From Mycoplasma wenyonii str. Massachusetts (lineage in GTDB: Bacteria; Bacillota_I; Bacilli_A; Mycoplasmatales; Mycoplasmoidaceae): a stretch of 64,000 bases of DNA. A model generated the notes under the pieces. It did not search any database. It was not told where the DNA came from and saw only the letters and a program-made list of their open reading frames with translations. The stretch spans positions 527,160 to 591,159 of the forward strand of contig NC_018149.1 in NCBI RefSeq assembly GCF_000277795.1. Direction: 5' to 3'. Of the stretch, positions 22,697-33,564 are shown piece after piece. The translations under genes and the position numbers were made by a program. Within the stretch, counting starts at the first letter, position 1. Every line of letters starts with the position of its first letter.

Positions 22697-23322
22697 TTGT
22701 CTCTTCTAGTTAAAACAGCTCAGATTTTTTCACTCTTAGGCACAGGAGCGACTATCCCATTTGCAACCAAATTTATGCAAGGGGAAAAGAAATTCACCTT
22801 GGGGGGGGCATTAGATTAGTATCGGGAGGGCAAGAGGGTCCGAAGATAGAAGAAAGAGAGCAAACTGCACTTGAGGTGGCAGTTCAACAGTTAAACCAAG
22901 AGGGAAAAGAAAGTGGTGAGGTTAAGTGAGGGTGTTTTTGGTATCCGGACTTTACTTCTGGGCTAGAGTTATTTTTCTGCTTCAATCAAAACAATCCTAA
23001 AAATCCTACTTTGTTCCACTGAAAAGGTGTTAGAGGGAAAACAGTTAGTTGAGTTCAAAGTATAGGGAAGGGAACAATCTTGAAATTTAAAGAGGGAGGG
23101 ACTCAAGAGCTGATAAATAGACAATTGAAATCTTTATTAGGTTGAACTCAAAAGGGACAAAATGGAACTCCTTTTGAACCAAGTAAGCACTGTACGATAG
23201 AAAAACTTGAACCTAATTACAAATTAAGTTGCAATGTTACAGAAAATTCCATTGCAAAAACCTGAACTATTTCCAAAAGTATTGTTGACACTCCTAATAT
23301 GTCTATGCAGGGAAGAGTCTAG
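22697..23322 (+). CDS. Family A surface-type protein, subtype b, poly-G phase OFF (G8)
   Basis: TTG start directly after nrdF. An N-terminal hydrophobic stretch (LLVKTAQIFSLLGTGATIPFA) is followed by eight G at 22801-22808. At G8 the frame meets TAG after 40 codons. With nine G it would read GGIRLVSGGQ and continue to TAG 23322 (208 aa) through CFWYPDF, LFFCFNQNN, LFHW, SKHCTIE and YKLSC. Function unknown; the Cys pattern suggests an exported, disulfide-bonded domain. Closest relative in the window is the gene at 25289, which has no tract. Confidence 0.75.
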
Positions 23323-23365
23323 TTTTTACTTTCTAAAATTTCTGTAAAAAGATAGCTTTTTAGCA

Positions 23366-24044
23366 TTGTCTGTCTTGTCCAAATGCTTACAGGTTTGTTC
23401 AGTTGTAGGTTCCGCCTCTTCCATTCCCTTCATTCCCTCAATTACAGACAGCAACGCTATTCCATTAACTAAATTAACCGCGGGGGGGGGTAGAGGAAGC
23501 TCAAGTAACTTTACCTAAAAATACAGAAAATAAAGGGAATGATGTATTGCAAGAAGCTGCAAATCAAATAATTGCAAGTAAAGGGGCGGAAGTAATTACA
23601 ACGAAAGATGTTGTTGTGTGTTTCTGAGTAACAGAAAAGTTTAAAACTGAACTGTTCTTCTGCTTTAATAAAGCCAGTCACACTATTCCTTATTTATTTC
23701 ACTATTCTTGGGCGAGGGAAGATAGATCAAAGGGGGTGGCGGAAAGATTACATTGAGTAGATAGCATCACAGATTACATAAAGATGAAATTTAAAAATGG
23801 TGGTAGTGGCAATATATCTACTTATCTAAAGAGCGCTCTTTATTGGACAGGCAAGTGAACTCCTGAATTTAAACCTAGTGACCATTGTCAAATTACTCTT
23901 TTGGGCCAAAAATACACATTAACCTGTAAACCTACTTTAAATAACTCATCTAATGCGGTCGGATTCACTAAAACAATTTCTGAAAGTGAAGTTGTAGAGC
24001 TAAATTCAAACCTGAAGAATAGTGAACAATTCTCTCTAAAATAA
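23366..24044 (+). CDS. Family A protein, subtype a, poly-G phase OFF (G9)
   Basis: Begins SVLSKCLQVCSVVGSASSIPFIPS from TTG 23366. Nine G at 23482-23490 put it one base out of frame, giving an early TAA after FT. Eight G would give VEEAQVTLPKNTENKG and run to TAA 24044 (225 aa), with VCFWVTEKFKTELFFCFNKA, LFHYSW, MKFKNGGSG and DHCQITLLG..YTLTC. Subtype a members share a Pro-rich linker after the tract. Role unknown; presumably surface-exposed. Confidence 0.7.
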
Positions 24045-24071
24045 TCCCAACAAAATAGGTCTATTTAAGAT

Positions 24072-24692
24072 TTGTCGGCATTAATAAGAGGTTTTCAAAT
24101 TTTCTCTGGACTAGGTACTGTTGCAACAACTCCTTTTGCAGTACAGTTTGCCAACAAACATCTAAATCGACTTCCCAGTAGAGGCGAAAGGTTGGTATCT
24201 GGGGAGCCAGAAATCCTTCAAGAAAAGCCTACTCCGCAACCAGAAACAAAACTACAAGATGTAATGGAAAAAGCAAAACAAATTATGAGTAAAGAGGAAG
24301 GAGATGGAGAGAAGAAATGTTTCTGATGGCCGAAAGTAAAAAGAAGATTAGAGTTGCTTGGTTGTTTTTATACGAACAAACTTAATCAAGTATTCCTATT
24401 TCATTGAGATTACAATGGCCGACTAGGGCTAGAAGAAAAACTAAATCAAATTGTTAGCTTATCTAAGGGGGTGAAGATGAAATTTGAAAATCATCAACCA
24501 ATTCAATTAACTTCTCCTGCAAAACTTGCATTTGCTTGATTGCATAAGTGGGATGGAGAATTCACTCCAAAACAACATTGTGAAATCACAACGACTGGAA
24601 AAAATAGCAAAAATTACACCTTAATTTGTGGCAAGCGACAACAAGAAAAAAATCACGGAAAACCATTTGTAAATGAAAGTATTAATTTTTAG
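24072..24692 (+). CDS. Family A protein, subtype c, intact without G tract
   Basis: 206 aa from TTG 24072 to TAG 24692. Hydrophobic N terminus SALIRGFQIFSGLGTVATTPFAVQFA, then a charged linker, then KKCFWWPKVKRRLELLGCFYTNKLNQVFLFHW, a MKFENHQP strand, KQHCEIT and YTLICG. Where relatives carry poly-G, this one has RLPSRGERLVSG, so it is not subject to tract switching. Its C-terminal domain closely resembles that of the minus-strand gene at 41141. Function unknown. Confidence 0.75.
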
Positions 24693-24739
24693 CTAAAGTT
24701 CAAACTCAATAAAACAGAGCTTTCTGAGTTTTGTTAACG

Positions 24740-25225
24740 ATCTCAAAAGGTTTACAGACATTCTCTTGCTTTATAGCTTTATTTCCACTATTCCTTTAGT
24801 GACAACACTAGCAAGTAAACACATCACAACTTACTCGGGGGGGGCGGTAAGTTAGTTAGTGGGTCAGAAAAATTTAAAGTATCGATAAATATGAGAAGGT
24901 TTTGGGGAATGGGAAAGTAGAAACAGAAAAACAGTGTTTCTGGTGGCCGGAAATAGAAAATTTGTAATTATGAGCTTGTGTTTATCTAAATCAGTTAGAT
25001 CAATTATTCCTATTCCAGAGAGAGGTCAATAGTCAGTTAAAGTTGGTGGAAAAATTAAATCTTAAAAATAACCGGTGGATTCCCTCATCTCCTCTTTTAA
25101 AGCTTGCATTTAAACGATTACATGAGTGGAAAAGAGATTTTATTGTTCCTATGAGGTATTGTTAATTTGCTACTAGTGAGGATATTGAGAAAAATTATTC
25201 CTTAATTTGTAACAGGCAGAAATAA
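24740..25225 (+). pseudogene. Degenerate family A gene, subtype c-like
   Basis: A decayed copy between two intact members. The N-terminal remnant (STIPLVTTLASKH) leads into eight G at 24837-24844. Downstream, CFWWPEIENL, ACVYLNQLDQLFLF, KLAFKRLHEWKRDF and NYSLIC align with the gene at 24072, but TAA and TAG codons interrupt every continuation and no good start survives. Boundaries are approximate. Confidence 0.6.
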
Positions 25226-25288
25226 GGAGTAGAAATAAAGAACAATTCCACCTAAAATGGCTTTAAAAGATACAGGCCTAATTAGACC

Positions 25289-25912
25289 TTGTCTCTTCTA
25301 GTTAGAACTGCACAAATTTTTACAGTATTTGGGGTTGGGGCAACAATCCCTCTTTCTACGACATTCACAAAAGGTCGTTTACACAAAATCAATTTCTTGA
25401 GACACGCGGGAAATGGAGAGCAAGTAATTCAAGAAAAGGTGGCAAACACACCAATGAGCCAAGCACTTCAGCAATTAAACGAGGATGAAGGGAATCAGGG
25501 TGAGGTGAAATGAGGATGCTTCTGGATTCCTGATTTCACTGGAATAGTAGAACTATTCTTTTGCTTCAATCGGAATAAGCCTGAAACTCCAACTCTATTT
25601 CACTGAAAGAGCAAGGAGAAAGTTCTAAGAAAGGTCCAAAGCATAATAAGACCAACAGCATTTCAATTTAAGGATGGTATTACTCAACAGCCAATGCATA
25701 GACAATTAAGATCTTTACTCAGTTGAACTCAAAAATGATCTAGAGAAGTTCCTTTTGATCCTAGTTCACACTGTAGAATTGCCCGACAAAACGGAAAAGA
25801 CTATAAGTTAACCTGCACAAATCCAAATCCTGACAGTACAAGTACCAATAATTCTCCGTGAGAAAAAACCATTCTTAACAGTTACGTTGTAGATCCGAGT
25901 GTAAATCTGTAA
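25289..25912 (+). CDS. Family A protein, subtype b, intact
   Basis: TTG 25289 to TAA 25912, 207 aa. Starts SLLVRTAQIFTVFGVGATIPLS; the place of the poly-G tract is taken by RLHKINFLRHAGNG. The core is WGCFWIPDFTGIVELFFCFNRNK, LFHWKSKEKVLRKVQSI, FKDGITQQ, SSHCRIA and YKLTC. Its stop is one base from the next ATG. It is a constitutively readable relative of the OFF gene at 22697. Function unknown. Confidence 0.75.
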
Positions 25913-25913
25913 T

Positions 25914-26531
25914 ATGGCCGTTTCTCCAATAATCAAAGCTTTTCAAATCTTCTCTGGTTTAGGCGCAGTTGCAGTAACTCCCTTTACACCTTCATTTTTT
26001 AGAAAAATAGAAGAAATTCGTGTTCCCTGAGGAGGTAGACAGGTAAATGATGATTATAGAGAAGAGCCGGCAGTGAAGGAACAAAGTAATTCAAAAAACA
26101 TAATGCACGAAGCAGTAAAAATAATTGAATCAAAAGATGGAAATAAAGAGGGAGAAAAAAGATGTTTTTGATTGTTCAGTAAAACAAAGTGGTCAGAGTT
26201 ATTTATTTGCTTTAACACAACAAAACTCAATTCACTAACCCTATTCCATTACACCTGAAGGGGACAAGAATTGAATGAAGTTACTGAAATAAATTACAGA
26301 GGAGCTACATCTTTAAAAATGAAATTTGCAAATCAAAAAACTAAAGATATTCCATATTATTTACGGGCTTCTTTTGCATGATTGAGAAGAGACCGCGATG
26401 CAAGTTTGATTCCAAAAACTCACTGTAGTATCAAGCCAATTGACAGCTCTCGAAATTATCAATTAACTTGTCAAGTGGGGGCCGGAAGACACACTGAAAC
26501 TGTTAGTCCAGAACTACCTAACAAAACGTAA
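25914..26531 (+). CDS. Family A protein, subtype d, intact
   Basis: ATG 25914 to TAA 26531, 205 aa. N terminus AVSPIIKAFQIFSGLGAVAVTPF, then FFRKIEEIRVPWGGRQ (also nearly verbatim in the gene at 30139), a Lys/Glu linker, KRCFWLFSKTKWSELFICFNTTKL, LFHYTWRGQELNEV, MKFANQ, KTHCSIK and NYQLTC. It ends SPELPNKT as other subtype d genes do. No homopolymer tract. Function unknown. Confidence 0.75.
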
Positions 26532-26582
26532 AAATATAAGAAAATCAACTTTAATTGTTTCTGAAGTAGTTAATTTGCATTA

Positions 26583-27295
26583 ATGTCACTCGTTTCTAAG
26601 GGTTTACAGATTTTTTCTCTTGTAGGTACTGTCTCTTCTGTTCCTTTTATTCCAACACTTACAGATAACAACACAGCAGTTCCGGTTGTTGAATTAACCT
26701 CGGGGGGGGCGAAGAAGAAGCTCCTAAGCCTGCTCCTATTCAAGAGCCTCAATCTTTACCTAAACCTGTTCTCCCTAAAAGGGAAGAAAATAAAGGACAA
26801 CAAATGATGCAGCAAGCAATGGAAGATATGGCAACGGAAAGAGGGAAGGGTGCGTTAGGGACTGCTGGTTTAGGATGTTTTTTGATTCCTGGCTTTCCAG
26901 TAGATTTATTCTTTTGTTTCGATAAAGGAAATCTTGGTTCTGCTCCCTTTTTGTATCACTATTTGTGGGGAAGAAAGAAGGGAGAAGAAAATAGATTACA
27001 AAAAGTTGAAAGTATAACTCGCGGAGTGACAGCCAATCTTAAAAGGGGTTCTCCAAGAACATTACAAGGAAAAACTAGAACACTATTAAACTGAGTAAGC
27101 AGATGACAAGAAGATTCTCCCTTCAAGCCTGGCGAACATTGCAAGATTATTCAAAATCAAAAGCAAAATTATGAAGTGACTTGTTCTCTTCCTTCTTCTT
27201 CAAATAGCAGTAGATTTGAATGAAAGAGAGAAATTTCTAGCGAAAACATTGTGGAACCGCAAAATAATTCAGAAATAAAAGAAATATCTGAATAG
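26583..27295 (+). CDS. Family A protein, subtype a, poly-G phase OFF (G8)
   Basis: ATG 26583; SLVSKGLQIFSLVGTVSSVPFIPTL, then eight G at 26702-26709. At G8 translation leaves frame and stops near 26807. At G9 it reads GEEEAPKPAPIQEPQ and continues to TAG 27295 (237 aa) through a Pro-rich linker, LGCFLIPGFPVDLFFCFDKGNLG, YHYLWG, KRGSPRTLQGKTRT, GEHCKII and YEVTC. In-frame ATG codons after the tract (26804) could allow a short internal product. First gene of the recurring a-e-f-d cassette. Confidence 0.75.
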
Positions 27296-27319
27296 TTAAG
27301 TAAAGAAGTTTCTATAGGG

Positions 27320-27971
27320 GTGGCTATTTTAGTTAGAGCTTTTCAGTTCTTTTCCGGTTTTGGGGCAATATCGACAGTTCCTCTTACCACAACCTTTATG
27401 CAAGAAAGAGAAATTAAGTCACCTGGGGGGGGGCATAAGATTGGTAGGAAATCAAGCTCAAGAACAAGAAGTAATTAAGACTGAAGAGGAAAGGAAAGAT
27501 CTAAAACAAGGAGAAGTTATGGGAGAAGTAAAGAAAATGCTGGGCGAAGAGAAAGGTGAGCCTCTTTGCGCTTGATTACCGAATCAAGGGAAAGGATTAG
27601 AGTTTTTGGTTTGTGTTTACGAAAATCAACTTACAACACCTTACTTGTTTCACTATGACTTAAGAAATCAATTAGGAAAAGGGAAGCGAGTTAAACAGGT
27701 AGAAAATATTACTTTTACTCTTGGTCCATCAACAATGAAATTTAAAAATGAAAGTGGTGTAGGAGTAAAAGGAATTACAAAACTTTATCTAACCACTCTA
27801 TTTCGCCAAAAACATACTACTTTAACACCAGAAAGAAATTGCCAAATTACTAAAAATGCAAGAAATTATCAATTTACTTGCACTGACTCTAATCAAAAAA
27901 ATCAAGTAGTGGTTGGAAGAGTTGATTTAGAACCTGTTAAACAAAGTCATCACAAAACACTTACTAGATAG
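27320..27971 (+). CDS. Family A protein, subtype e, poly-G phase OFF (G9)
   Basis: GTG 27320; AILVRAFQFFSGFGAISTVPLTTTF. Nine G at 27425-27433 cause a frameshift; eight G would restore GIRLVGNQAQEQE and read to TAG 27971 (216 aa): GEPLCAWLPNQGKGLEFLVCVYENQLTTPYLFHYDL, MKFKNE, KLYLTTLF, ERNCQIT and YQFTC, ending VKQSHHKTLTR. The family CFW motif is altered to CAW here. Confidence 0.75.
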
Positions 27972-27990
27972 TTTCAAAACCTAACCTAAT

Positions 27991-28659
27991 ATGGCCGTTT
28001 CTCCGGCAATTAAAGCTTTTCAAATATTCTTTTGATTGAGCTCTGTTGCGACAGTCCCATTTGAAGTAAAGCATGTTGGCAAAAATATAAATCATTTATC
28101 TGGTAAGGGTATTAGAAGAGTTACCTACCAACAAGAACTTCCTCCGATAAAGGTAATAAAACCTGCTAACAATAGTCAAGTGGCTATGAAAAAAGCTGTA
28201 GAAATATTAAAAGACAGTGAAGATGGAAAAAATAAAGAGGATAGAAGGGGTTGTTTCTGAATGCCTAAATTACCTTGAGTGGAATTATTCTTCTGCTTTA
28301 ACGTAGACAAACTAAATTCATTATTTTTGTTTCACTTCAATAGTAGGGCTAGAGGTCAATTAGAAGAAAAATTAAATCGGATTGGAAGTATATCTGTAGG
28401 GAGAGAAGTAACTATGAACTTTGTAAATGGTAAAAATGACTCTATGTCTCGTAGTCTAAAAACCAATCACTTAAAGACACACTTGGCTTGAATGAATAAA
28501 TGAAGAACAGAATTTAAACCAAGCAAACACTGTCGAATAACAAAACTTAATGAGAATTACACCTTAACCTGTAATGCTTCTAGTGAAGGTACGGCAAGAG
28601 AGGCATGAACACATAATATTTCTCATGGTGAGGTTCATATACCTGAATCAGCACTTTAA
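27991..28659 (+). CDS. Family A protein, subtype f, intact
   Basis: ATG 27991 to TAA 28659, 222 aa, with UGA as Trp in the N terminus (FQIFFWLSSVATVPFEV). The linker reads GKGIRRVTYQQELPPIKV; the core has RRGCFWMPKLPWVELFFCFNVDKLNSLFLFHF, KLNRIGSISVG, SKHCRIT and YTLTCNAS. No G tract. Closest relative is at 32220. Function unknown. Confidence 0.75.
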
Positions 28660-28718
28660 AAACTATTTTTTATAGGAAAATTAACTTTAATTGTTTCTAA
28701 AGTAATTAATTTGTATTA

Positions 28719-29393
28719 ATGTCTCTCGTTTCTAAGGGTTTTCAAATTTTTTCTCTTGTAGGTACTGTCTCCTCTGTTCCTTTTATTCCTACATTTTCTG
28801 AAAATCAAACAATTGCAGAATTAACTTCATCGGGGGGGGAAGGAATGGTTCCCGAAACAACTCCTATTCAAGAAACTCAACCAGTTTCTCCCCCTTCTCC
28901 TCCACCTAAAACGCCGGAAGCGATGCAACATGCTATGGAACAAATGGCTAGTGAGAAAGGAGTATCGGGAACAGCGGGTCTAGGGTGTTTTTGAATGCCA
29001 GGTTTATCTGGAGCTGAATTATTTTTCTGTTTTGAAAAAGGGTCGCAAGGAGCTTCTCCTTTCTTATTCCACTATTCTTACAGAGGTGGAAATTCTTTAG
29101 AGGATAAATTACAAAAAGTTGAACGAATAAGTAGAGGTACCAAGGCTCATTTAAAGAAAAAGGGAGAAAAAGGAATACAAGGGACAGCGAGATTGTTACT
29201 GGGATGGACTCAAAAATGACCGGAAAGCTCTCCTTTTGATCCAAGTCAACATTGCACAATTTCTGGCCAAGATGATGGAAGTTATAAGATTGCTTGCACT
29301 AATCCTTCATCCCCTGAAAAACCAGAATGAGAAAGAAAAATTTCTAAGAGTCACGTTGTAGATCCACAAATTAAAGTTCAAGAGACAGTCTAG
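28719..29393 (+). CDS. Family A protein, subtype a, poly-G phase ON (G8)
   Basis: ATG 28719; SLVSKGFQIFSLVGTVSSVPFIPTF, then SSGGEGMV encoded by eight G at 28832-28839, in frame, and on to TAG 29393 (224 aa). The linker is strikingly proline-rich (QPVSPPSPPPKTPEA). The core has LGCFWMPGLSGAELFFCFEKGSQG, LFHYSYRGGNS, QHCTIS and YKIACTN. It is the readable subtype a copy in the array. Its upstream region is nearly the same as that of the gene at 26583. Confidence 0.78.
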
Positions 29394-29451
29394 AAAGTAA
29401 GCTTTTTCTATACTTAAAATTTCTGTAATTTATTGGTTTTTTGCCTAGTCT

Positions 29452-30081
29452 GTGTCACTATTAGTTAGAACTGCACAAATTTTTACAATATTTGGTACTG
29501 GAGCTACTATACCTTTTGCAACTAAATTCTCTAAGGGACAAACACAAGTTGACTTGGGGGGGGACATAAGGCTAGTTAGCGAAGACGAACGACAACAAGA
29601 ACCAGTCCCTCAAGTAGAAGAAAAAAGAGATATACAAAAGGGAGAAGTTATGCAAACAGTGAAGAAGATGATGGAAAAAGGTGATCCTCGGTGTTTTTGA
29701 TTGCCCCATCAAGAAAAAACAGGTTTGGAATTTCTAATGTGTGTTTATTCAAATCAACTTACAACACCATACTTATTTCACTATGACGTAAATAATCAAT
29801 TGAAGCTAGGAAAACAAGTAAGACAAGTAGTACAAATCGTTTATGATGCTCGACCTAAGAGAATGCAATTTAAAGATGGTTCGAGTGTGGACATACCTCG
29901 ATCTGCAAAACTATACCTAACCACTAGACTCTTAAGACCTAATATCACTCTAAGCCCAGAAAGTCAATGTAAAGTTACTGGAAATCAAAGAAATCATAAA
30001 TTATTCTGCGCAGATCGAGAGGTTGGAGAAGTACATTTAGTGGAATTGCATGAAAACAATCATCAAACAATTTCTAGATAA
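29452..30081 (+). CDS. Family A protein, subtype e, poly-G phase ON (G8)
   Basis: GTG 29452 to TAG 30081, 209 aa. SLLVRTAQIFTIFGTGATIPFATKF is followed by VDLGGDIRLVSEDE, with Gly-Gly from eight G at 29556-29563, in frame. Core: DPRCFWLPHQEKTGLEFLMCVYSNQL, YLFHYDV, MQFKDGSS, SAKLYLTTRLL, SQCKVT and HKLFCAD. The N-terminal half resembles subtype b, the C-terminal half subtype e, so it may be a recombinant. Function unknown. Confidence 0.78.
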
Positions 30082-30138
30082 TCTCGCACTAAAAAAGAAA
30101 TTATTTTTAAATACAGACTCTATCTAAAATAGCCGAAT

Positions 30139-30759
30139 ATGGCTGTTTCTCCTGCGATAAGAATTTTTCAAATATTCGTTGGACTGGGCTCTGTCTCAAC
30201 AGTCTCTTTGATTCCTTCATTTTTTAGAAAAATAGAAGAAATTAAATTGCCAAGGGGCGATAGACAAGTTGCTGAAGACTATAGGGAAGAGCAAAAAGAA
30301 GAAAAGCAAGATAACTCAAAAAGCGCAATGCAAGAGGCTGTTCAGAGAATGGGAGATGGGAAAGCTGAAAAGAGATGCTTTTGATGATTTACTAACAAAA
30401 ACTTATTTGAAATATTTATGTGTATTGATATGCAAACTCTGAAATCTCCTTCTCTTTTCCATTTCAATTGAAGAGAAAAAGGAGCATCCCTAAAAGATAA
30501 ATTGCATGAAATTACAGAAATTACTTACAATGGAACTTCAATATTAAAAATGACACTTGATAACAGGTGAACAAAAGATGTTCCTAGTTATCTAAAAGTT
30601 CTTTTTGCTTGATATAGAAGAGGAGACAAGAACTTCATTCCAAAAAATCACTGTAGTATTACACAATCTGAAAATTCTCGAAATTATCAATTAACTTGTC
30701 AAGTTGGGGATAAAAAATATACTGAAACTGTTAGTCCGGAGCTCCCTAATGAAACATAA
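30139..30759 (+). CDS. Family A protein, subtype d, intact
   Basis: ATG 30139 to TAA 30759, 206 aa. AVSPAIRIFQIFVGLGSVSTVSLIPSFFRKIEEIK begins it; the linker is highly charged (YREEQKEEKQDN). Core: KRCFWWFTNKNLFEIFMCIDMQTLKSPSLFHF, ILKMTLDN, KNHCSIT, NYQLTCQVG, ending SPELPNET. It shares the RKIEEI segment with the gene at 25914 and has no G tract. Confidence 0.75.
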
Positions 30760-30798
30760 AGATAACAAGAAAATTAAACTCTAGTAATTTCTTGAATC

Positions 30799-31520
30799 AT
30801 GTCTCTTGTTTCTAAGGGTTTTCAAATTTTTTCTCTTTTAGGTACTGTTTCCTCCGTTCCTTTTATTCCATCCTTGACTGAAAAGACAGCAATTTCAGAA
30901 TTGCCTTCTGTGGCCTCGGGGGGGGCGAAGAGTTAGTACAAGTAGTTGATCCGGACCCAAAACCTTTACTTCCTAAAACAATTGTTCAACCGCCAAAAGT
31001 AGAAGGAGAAGACTTAATAAAACAGGCTGTAGAACAAATAGTAGAAACAAGAGGATCCGAGGGGAAAGGGGGTGGAATTGGTTTTGGATGTTTCTGAGCT
31101 CCAGGCTTCCCTCAATTGGAGTTCCTGTTCTGCTTTGATACAGGGGATCTTGTTGTTCCTCCTTTCTTATTTCATTACTCCTTTAAGAGAGGTGTACAAA
31201 AGAAAGACAGACTAAATTGGGTTGAAAGTATTTCAAAAACACATACTTTGACATTCAAAAATGGAGCTTCTGGTCAAATATCTTCTAAGCTAAAGCCTTA
31301 CTTTTCTTGATTGTGAAAATATCAACCAACATTTAATCCAAATGAAAGATGCAAGATTACAAAGAAAGATGGAGAAGTAAATCCCAAAAATTATGAATTA
31401 ATTTGTGAGACAACGAGTGGCTCGGAAAACGAACACAAATGAACTAAAGATGTTCCAAGTAGTCAAGTTGTGAAACCAACAATAGATCTCAAAAAACAAG
31501 CTGATCAATTAATAAAGTAG
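30799..31520 (+). CDS. Family A protein, subtype a, poly-G phase OFF (G8)
   Basis: ATG 30799; SLVSKGFQIFSLLGTVSSVPFIPSL, then eight G at 30918-30925. G8 leads to TAG within three codons. G9 gives GEELVQVVDPDPKPLL and runs to TAG 31520 (240 aa) via a Pro/Val linker, FGCFWAPGFPQLEFLFCFDTGDL, LFHYSFKRG, FKNGASGQ, ERCKIT and YELICE, ending in a charged tail. It starts the third a-e-f-d cassette. Confidence 0.75.
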
Positions 31521-31556
31521 TTCTTTAAATCCTCTACTTAAAATTGCTGTAAATTC

Positions 31557-31579
31557 GACAAGCTTAATTGAGCCTTGTC
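31557..31579 (+). promoter_or_regulatory. Inverted repeat over a TTG start codon
   Basis: GACAAG (31557-31562) and CTTGTC (31574-31579) are complementary and separated by 11 bases. The TTG start of the gene at 31575 lies in the right arm, so an RNA hairpin could mask initiation. The same leader with the same arms precedes the gene starting at 41800 on the minus strand (41796-41817). Confidence 0.4.
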
Positions 31580-32207
31580 CGCTTTAACTAGGGCTTTTCA
31601 ATTCTTTTCTGGTTTGGGTTTAGTTTCAACAACTCCCTTTGCAGTTAAATTCGCAAACAAACAAGAAGTAACTGTTCGAGGGATACAAAGATTAGTTAAG
31701 GAAGATAACGCACCACAAGAAGTTATCCCTAAAGAAGTAATAAAAGATTTACAACAAGGGGAGGTAATAAAGGAGATTAAAGCAATGATGAAGGATGATA
31801 GGGGTGATCCAAGTTGTTTCTGGATGCCAAATCAACAACAAAGCAGAGGATATGAATTTCTAATGTGTGTTTATACAGGAAAACTGGAGTCTCCTATTCT
31901 ATTCCACTATGACGTATGAAGAAGTTTGGGTAGTGGAAGACAAGTGAGACAGGTAGAACATATTGTTTTCACTCAGGTCCCGTCACAAATGAAATTTAAG
32001 AGTGGTGAAACTGTTAATGTACCTAGAACAGCAAAACTTTATTTAACAACTCAACTTTTGAGAAAAAATGACACTTTAATTCCTGAAAAACATTGCAAGA
32101 TTACAGGTGGTGTAAGAAATTACAAATTAAATTGCTCAGACAAAGATATTGGTGGAGTGCAGTTAGACAAATTACACCAAAATAGACACACAACTCTGTC
32201 CAGATAA
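31575..32207 (+). CDS. Family A protein, subtype e, intact without tract
   Basis: TTG 31575 to TAA 32207, 210 aa. SALTRAFQFFSGLGLVSTTPFAVKFA and KQEVTVRGIQRLV; then DPSCFWMPNQQQSRGYEFLMCVYTGKLESPILFHYDV, MKFKSGETVNVPRTAKLYLTTQLL, KHCKIT and YKLNC. The first 35 residues and the leader DNA nearly match the minus-strand gene at 41141, although the C-terminal domains differ. A GACAAG/CTTGTC inverted repeat (31557-31579) includes the TTG start. Confidence 0.77.
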
Positions 32208-32219
32208 TACTGTCTTTAA

Positions 32220-32882
32220 ATGGCTACATCTATTGCAGTCAGAACTCTACAGATATTTACTGGACTAGGTGCAGTTGCCACTACTCCATTTGCAACAAAG
32301 TTCGCAAATAGGCGAATAAATCTTCCATTTAAAGGTGATTCTCGAAAAATATCTACTGCGGGGGAATATACAAAAAATGAGCCTGAACCTGTTAAAGATA
32401 ACAAAGAAGAAGCGATGAAAAAAGCAGTGGAAATGTTGGGTGAAGGAAAATCTGGAGATAAAAGGGGATGTTTCTGAATGCCACAATTGAATTCAATAGA
32501 ATTCTTCTTCTGCTTTAACGTAGACAAATTAAATTCACTGTTTTTGTTTCACTTTGACAGAAAAGGAGGGAATGCATGAGAAGACAAATTAAATCGAATT
32601 GAAGAAATAACTTTGCAAAGAGAGATGAACTTTGCGAAAGGGAAAAACAAATCTATAAATCCGAGATTAAAAGCACAGCTTGCTTGAATGCATAGATGAC
32701 GAACAACCTTCAAGCCTAATGAACATTGTCGGATCGATTCTTCTGAAATGAAATCAAATAATTACACCTTAACTTGCAACGCCTCAGGAGTTAGTGGGGC
32801 TGAAAGAAAAGATCCTTGAATTCAGAATATTTCTAAAAATGATGTTCACATTCCAGAATTCCAAGACAAGATCAAAAATTAG
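32220..32882 (+). CDS. Family A protein, subtype f, intact
   Basis: ATG 32220 to TAG 32882, 220 aa. ATSIAVRTLQIFTGLGAVATTPFATKFA; linker INLPFKGDSRKISTAGEY; core KRGCFWMPQLNSIEFFFCFNVDKLNSLFLFHF, nearly the same FNVDKLNSLFLFHF block as at 27991, then KLNRIEEITLQ, NEHCRID and YTLTCNASG. No G tract. Function unknown. Confidence 0.75.
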
Positions 32883-32891
32883 TATTCTATT

Positions 32892-33500
32892 TTGTCTCTA
32901 ACCCTAGTTAAGAGAACTATTCAGATATTTGCTGGATTAGGTTCTGTCTCAACAGCCTCTTTAGTTCCTTCTTTTATAGGTAAAGGAGAAGAAAACAAGT
33001 TACCTAAAAGAGACAGACAAATATCTAACAATCACAGTGAAGAGCCTAAAGAAGAAAACGTATTACAAAGAGCTGTACAAATGATGGAATCAAAAGAGGG
33101 TAATCAAAAAGGAGAAAAAAGATGTTTTTGATTGTTTGCGGAAAAAAATTGATTTGAACTATTGATGTGTGTGAATATGAAAACTCTTAAACCGATAACT
33201 CTGTTCTACTACACCTGAAAAGATAAAGAATTAAAGGAAGTTATGGACATGACCTATAATGGAACTTCCATTTTAAAAATGACTTTTGAGAGTAGAGGAA
33301 CTAAAGATTTACCTATTCATTTAAGAACTTCTTTTGCATGATATAGAAGAGGTACAAAGAGCTTTATTCCAAGCTCTCACTGTCAAATGGAAAGAGTTGG
33401 TGAAACTTCAGCATATACATTAACTTGCAAAGATCCAAATCACACAGAAGCAAGAGGTTTAACTAAAAGAGTTGTCCCAGAACTACCTAGCGGGAAATAG
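32892..33500 (+). CDS. Family A protein, subtype d, intact
   Basis: TTG 32892 to TAG 33500, 202 aa. SLTLVKRTIQIFAGLGSVSTASLVPSF; charged linker; KRCFWLFAEKNWFELLMCVNMKTLKPITLFYYTW, TSILKMTFES, SSHCQME and YTLTCKD, ending VPELPSGK. LFHY is LFYY here. No tract. It is the d member of the only complete a-e-f-d block (30799-33500). Confidence 0.75.
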
Positions 33501-33564
33501 CATACAAGGTCATTAAACTTTTAGTAATTTTTGGATTACAGAGAATCTAAAAGACAGATAAGCA

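Noticed and set aside
32216-32527. Minus-strand frames of 103 and 73 codons
   Set aside because: Antisense to the intact subtype f gene at 32220; no ribosome-binding site or homology.
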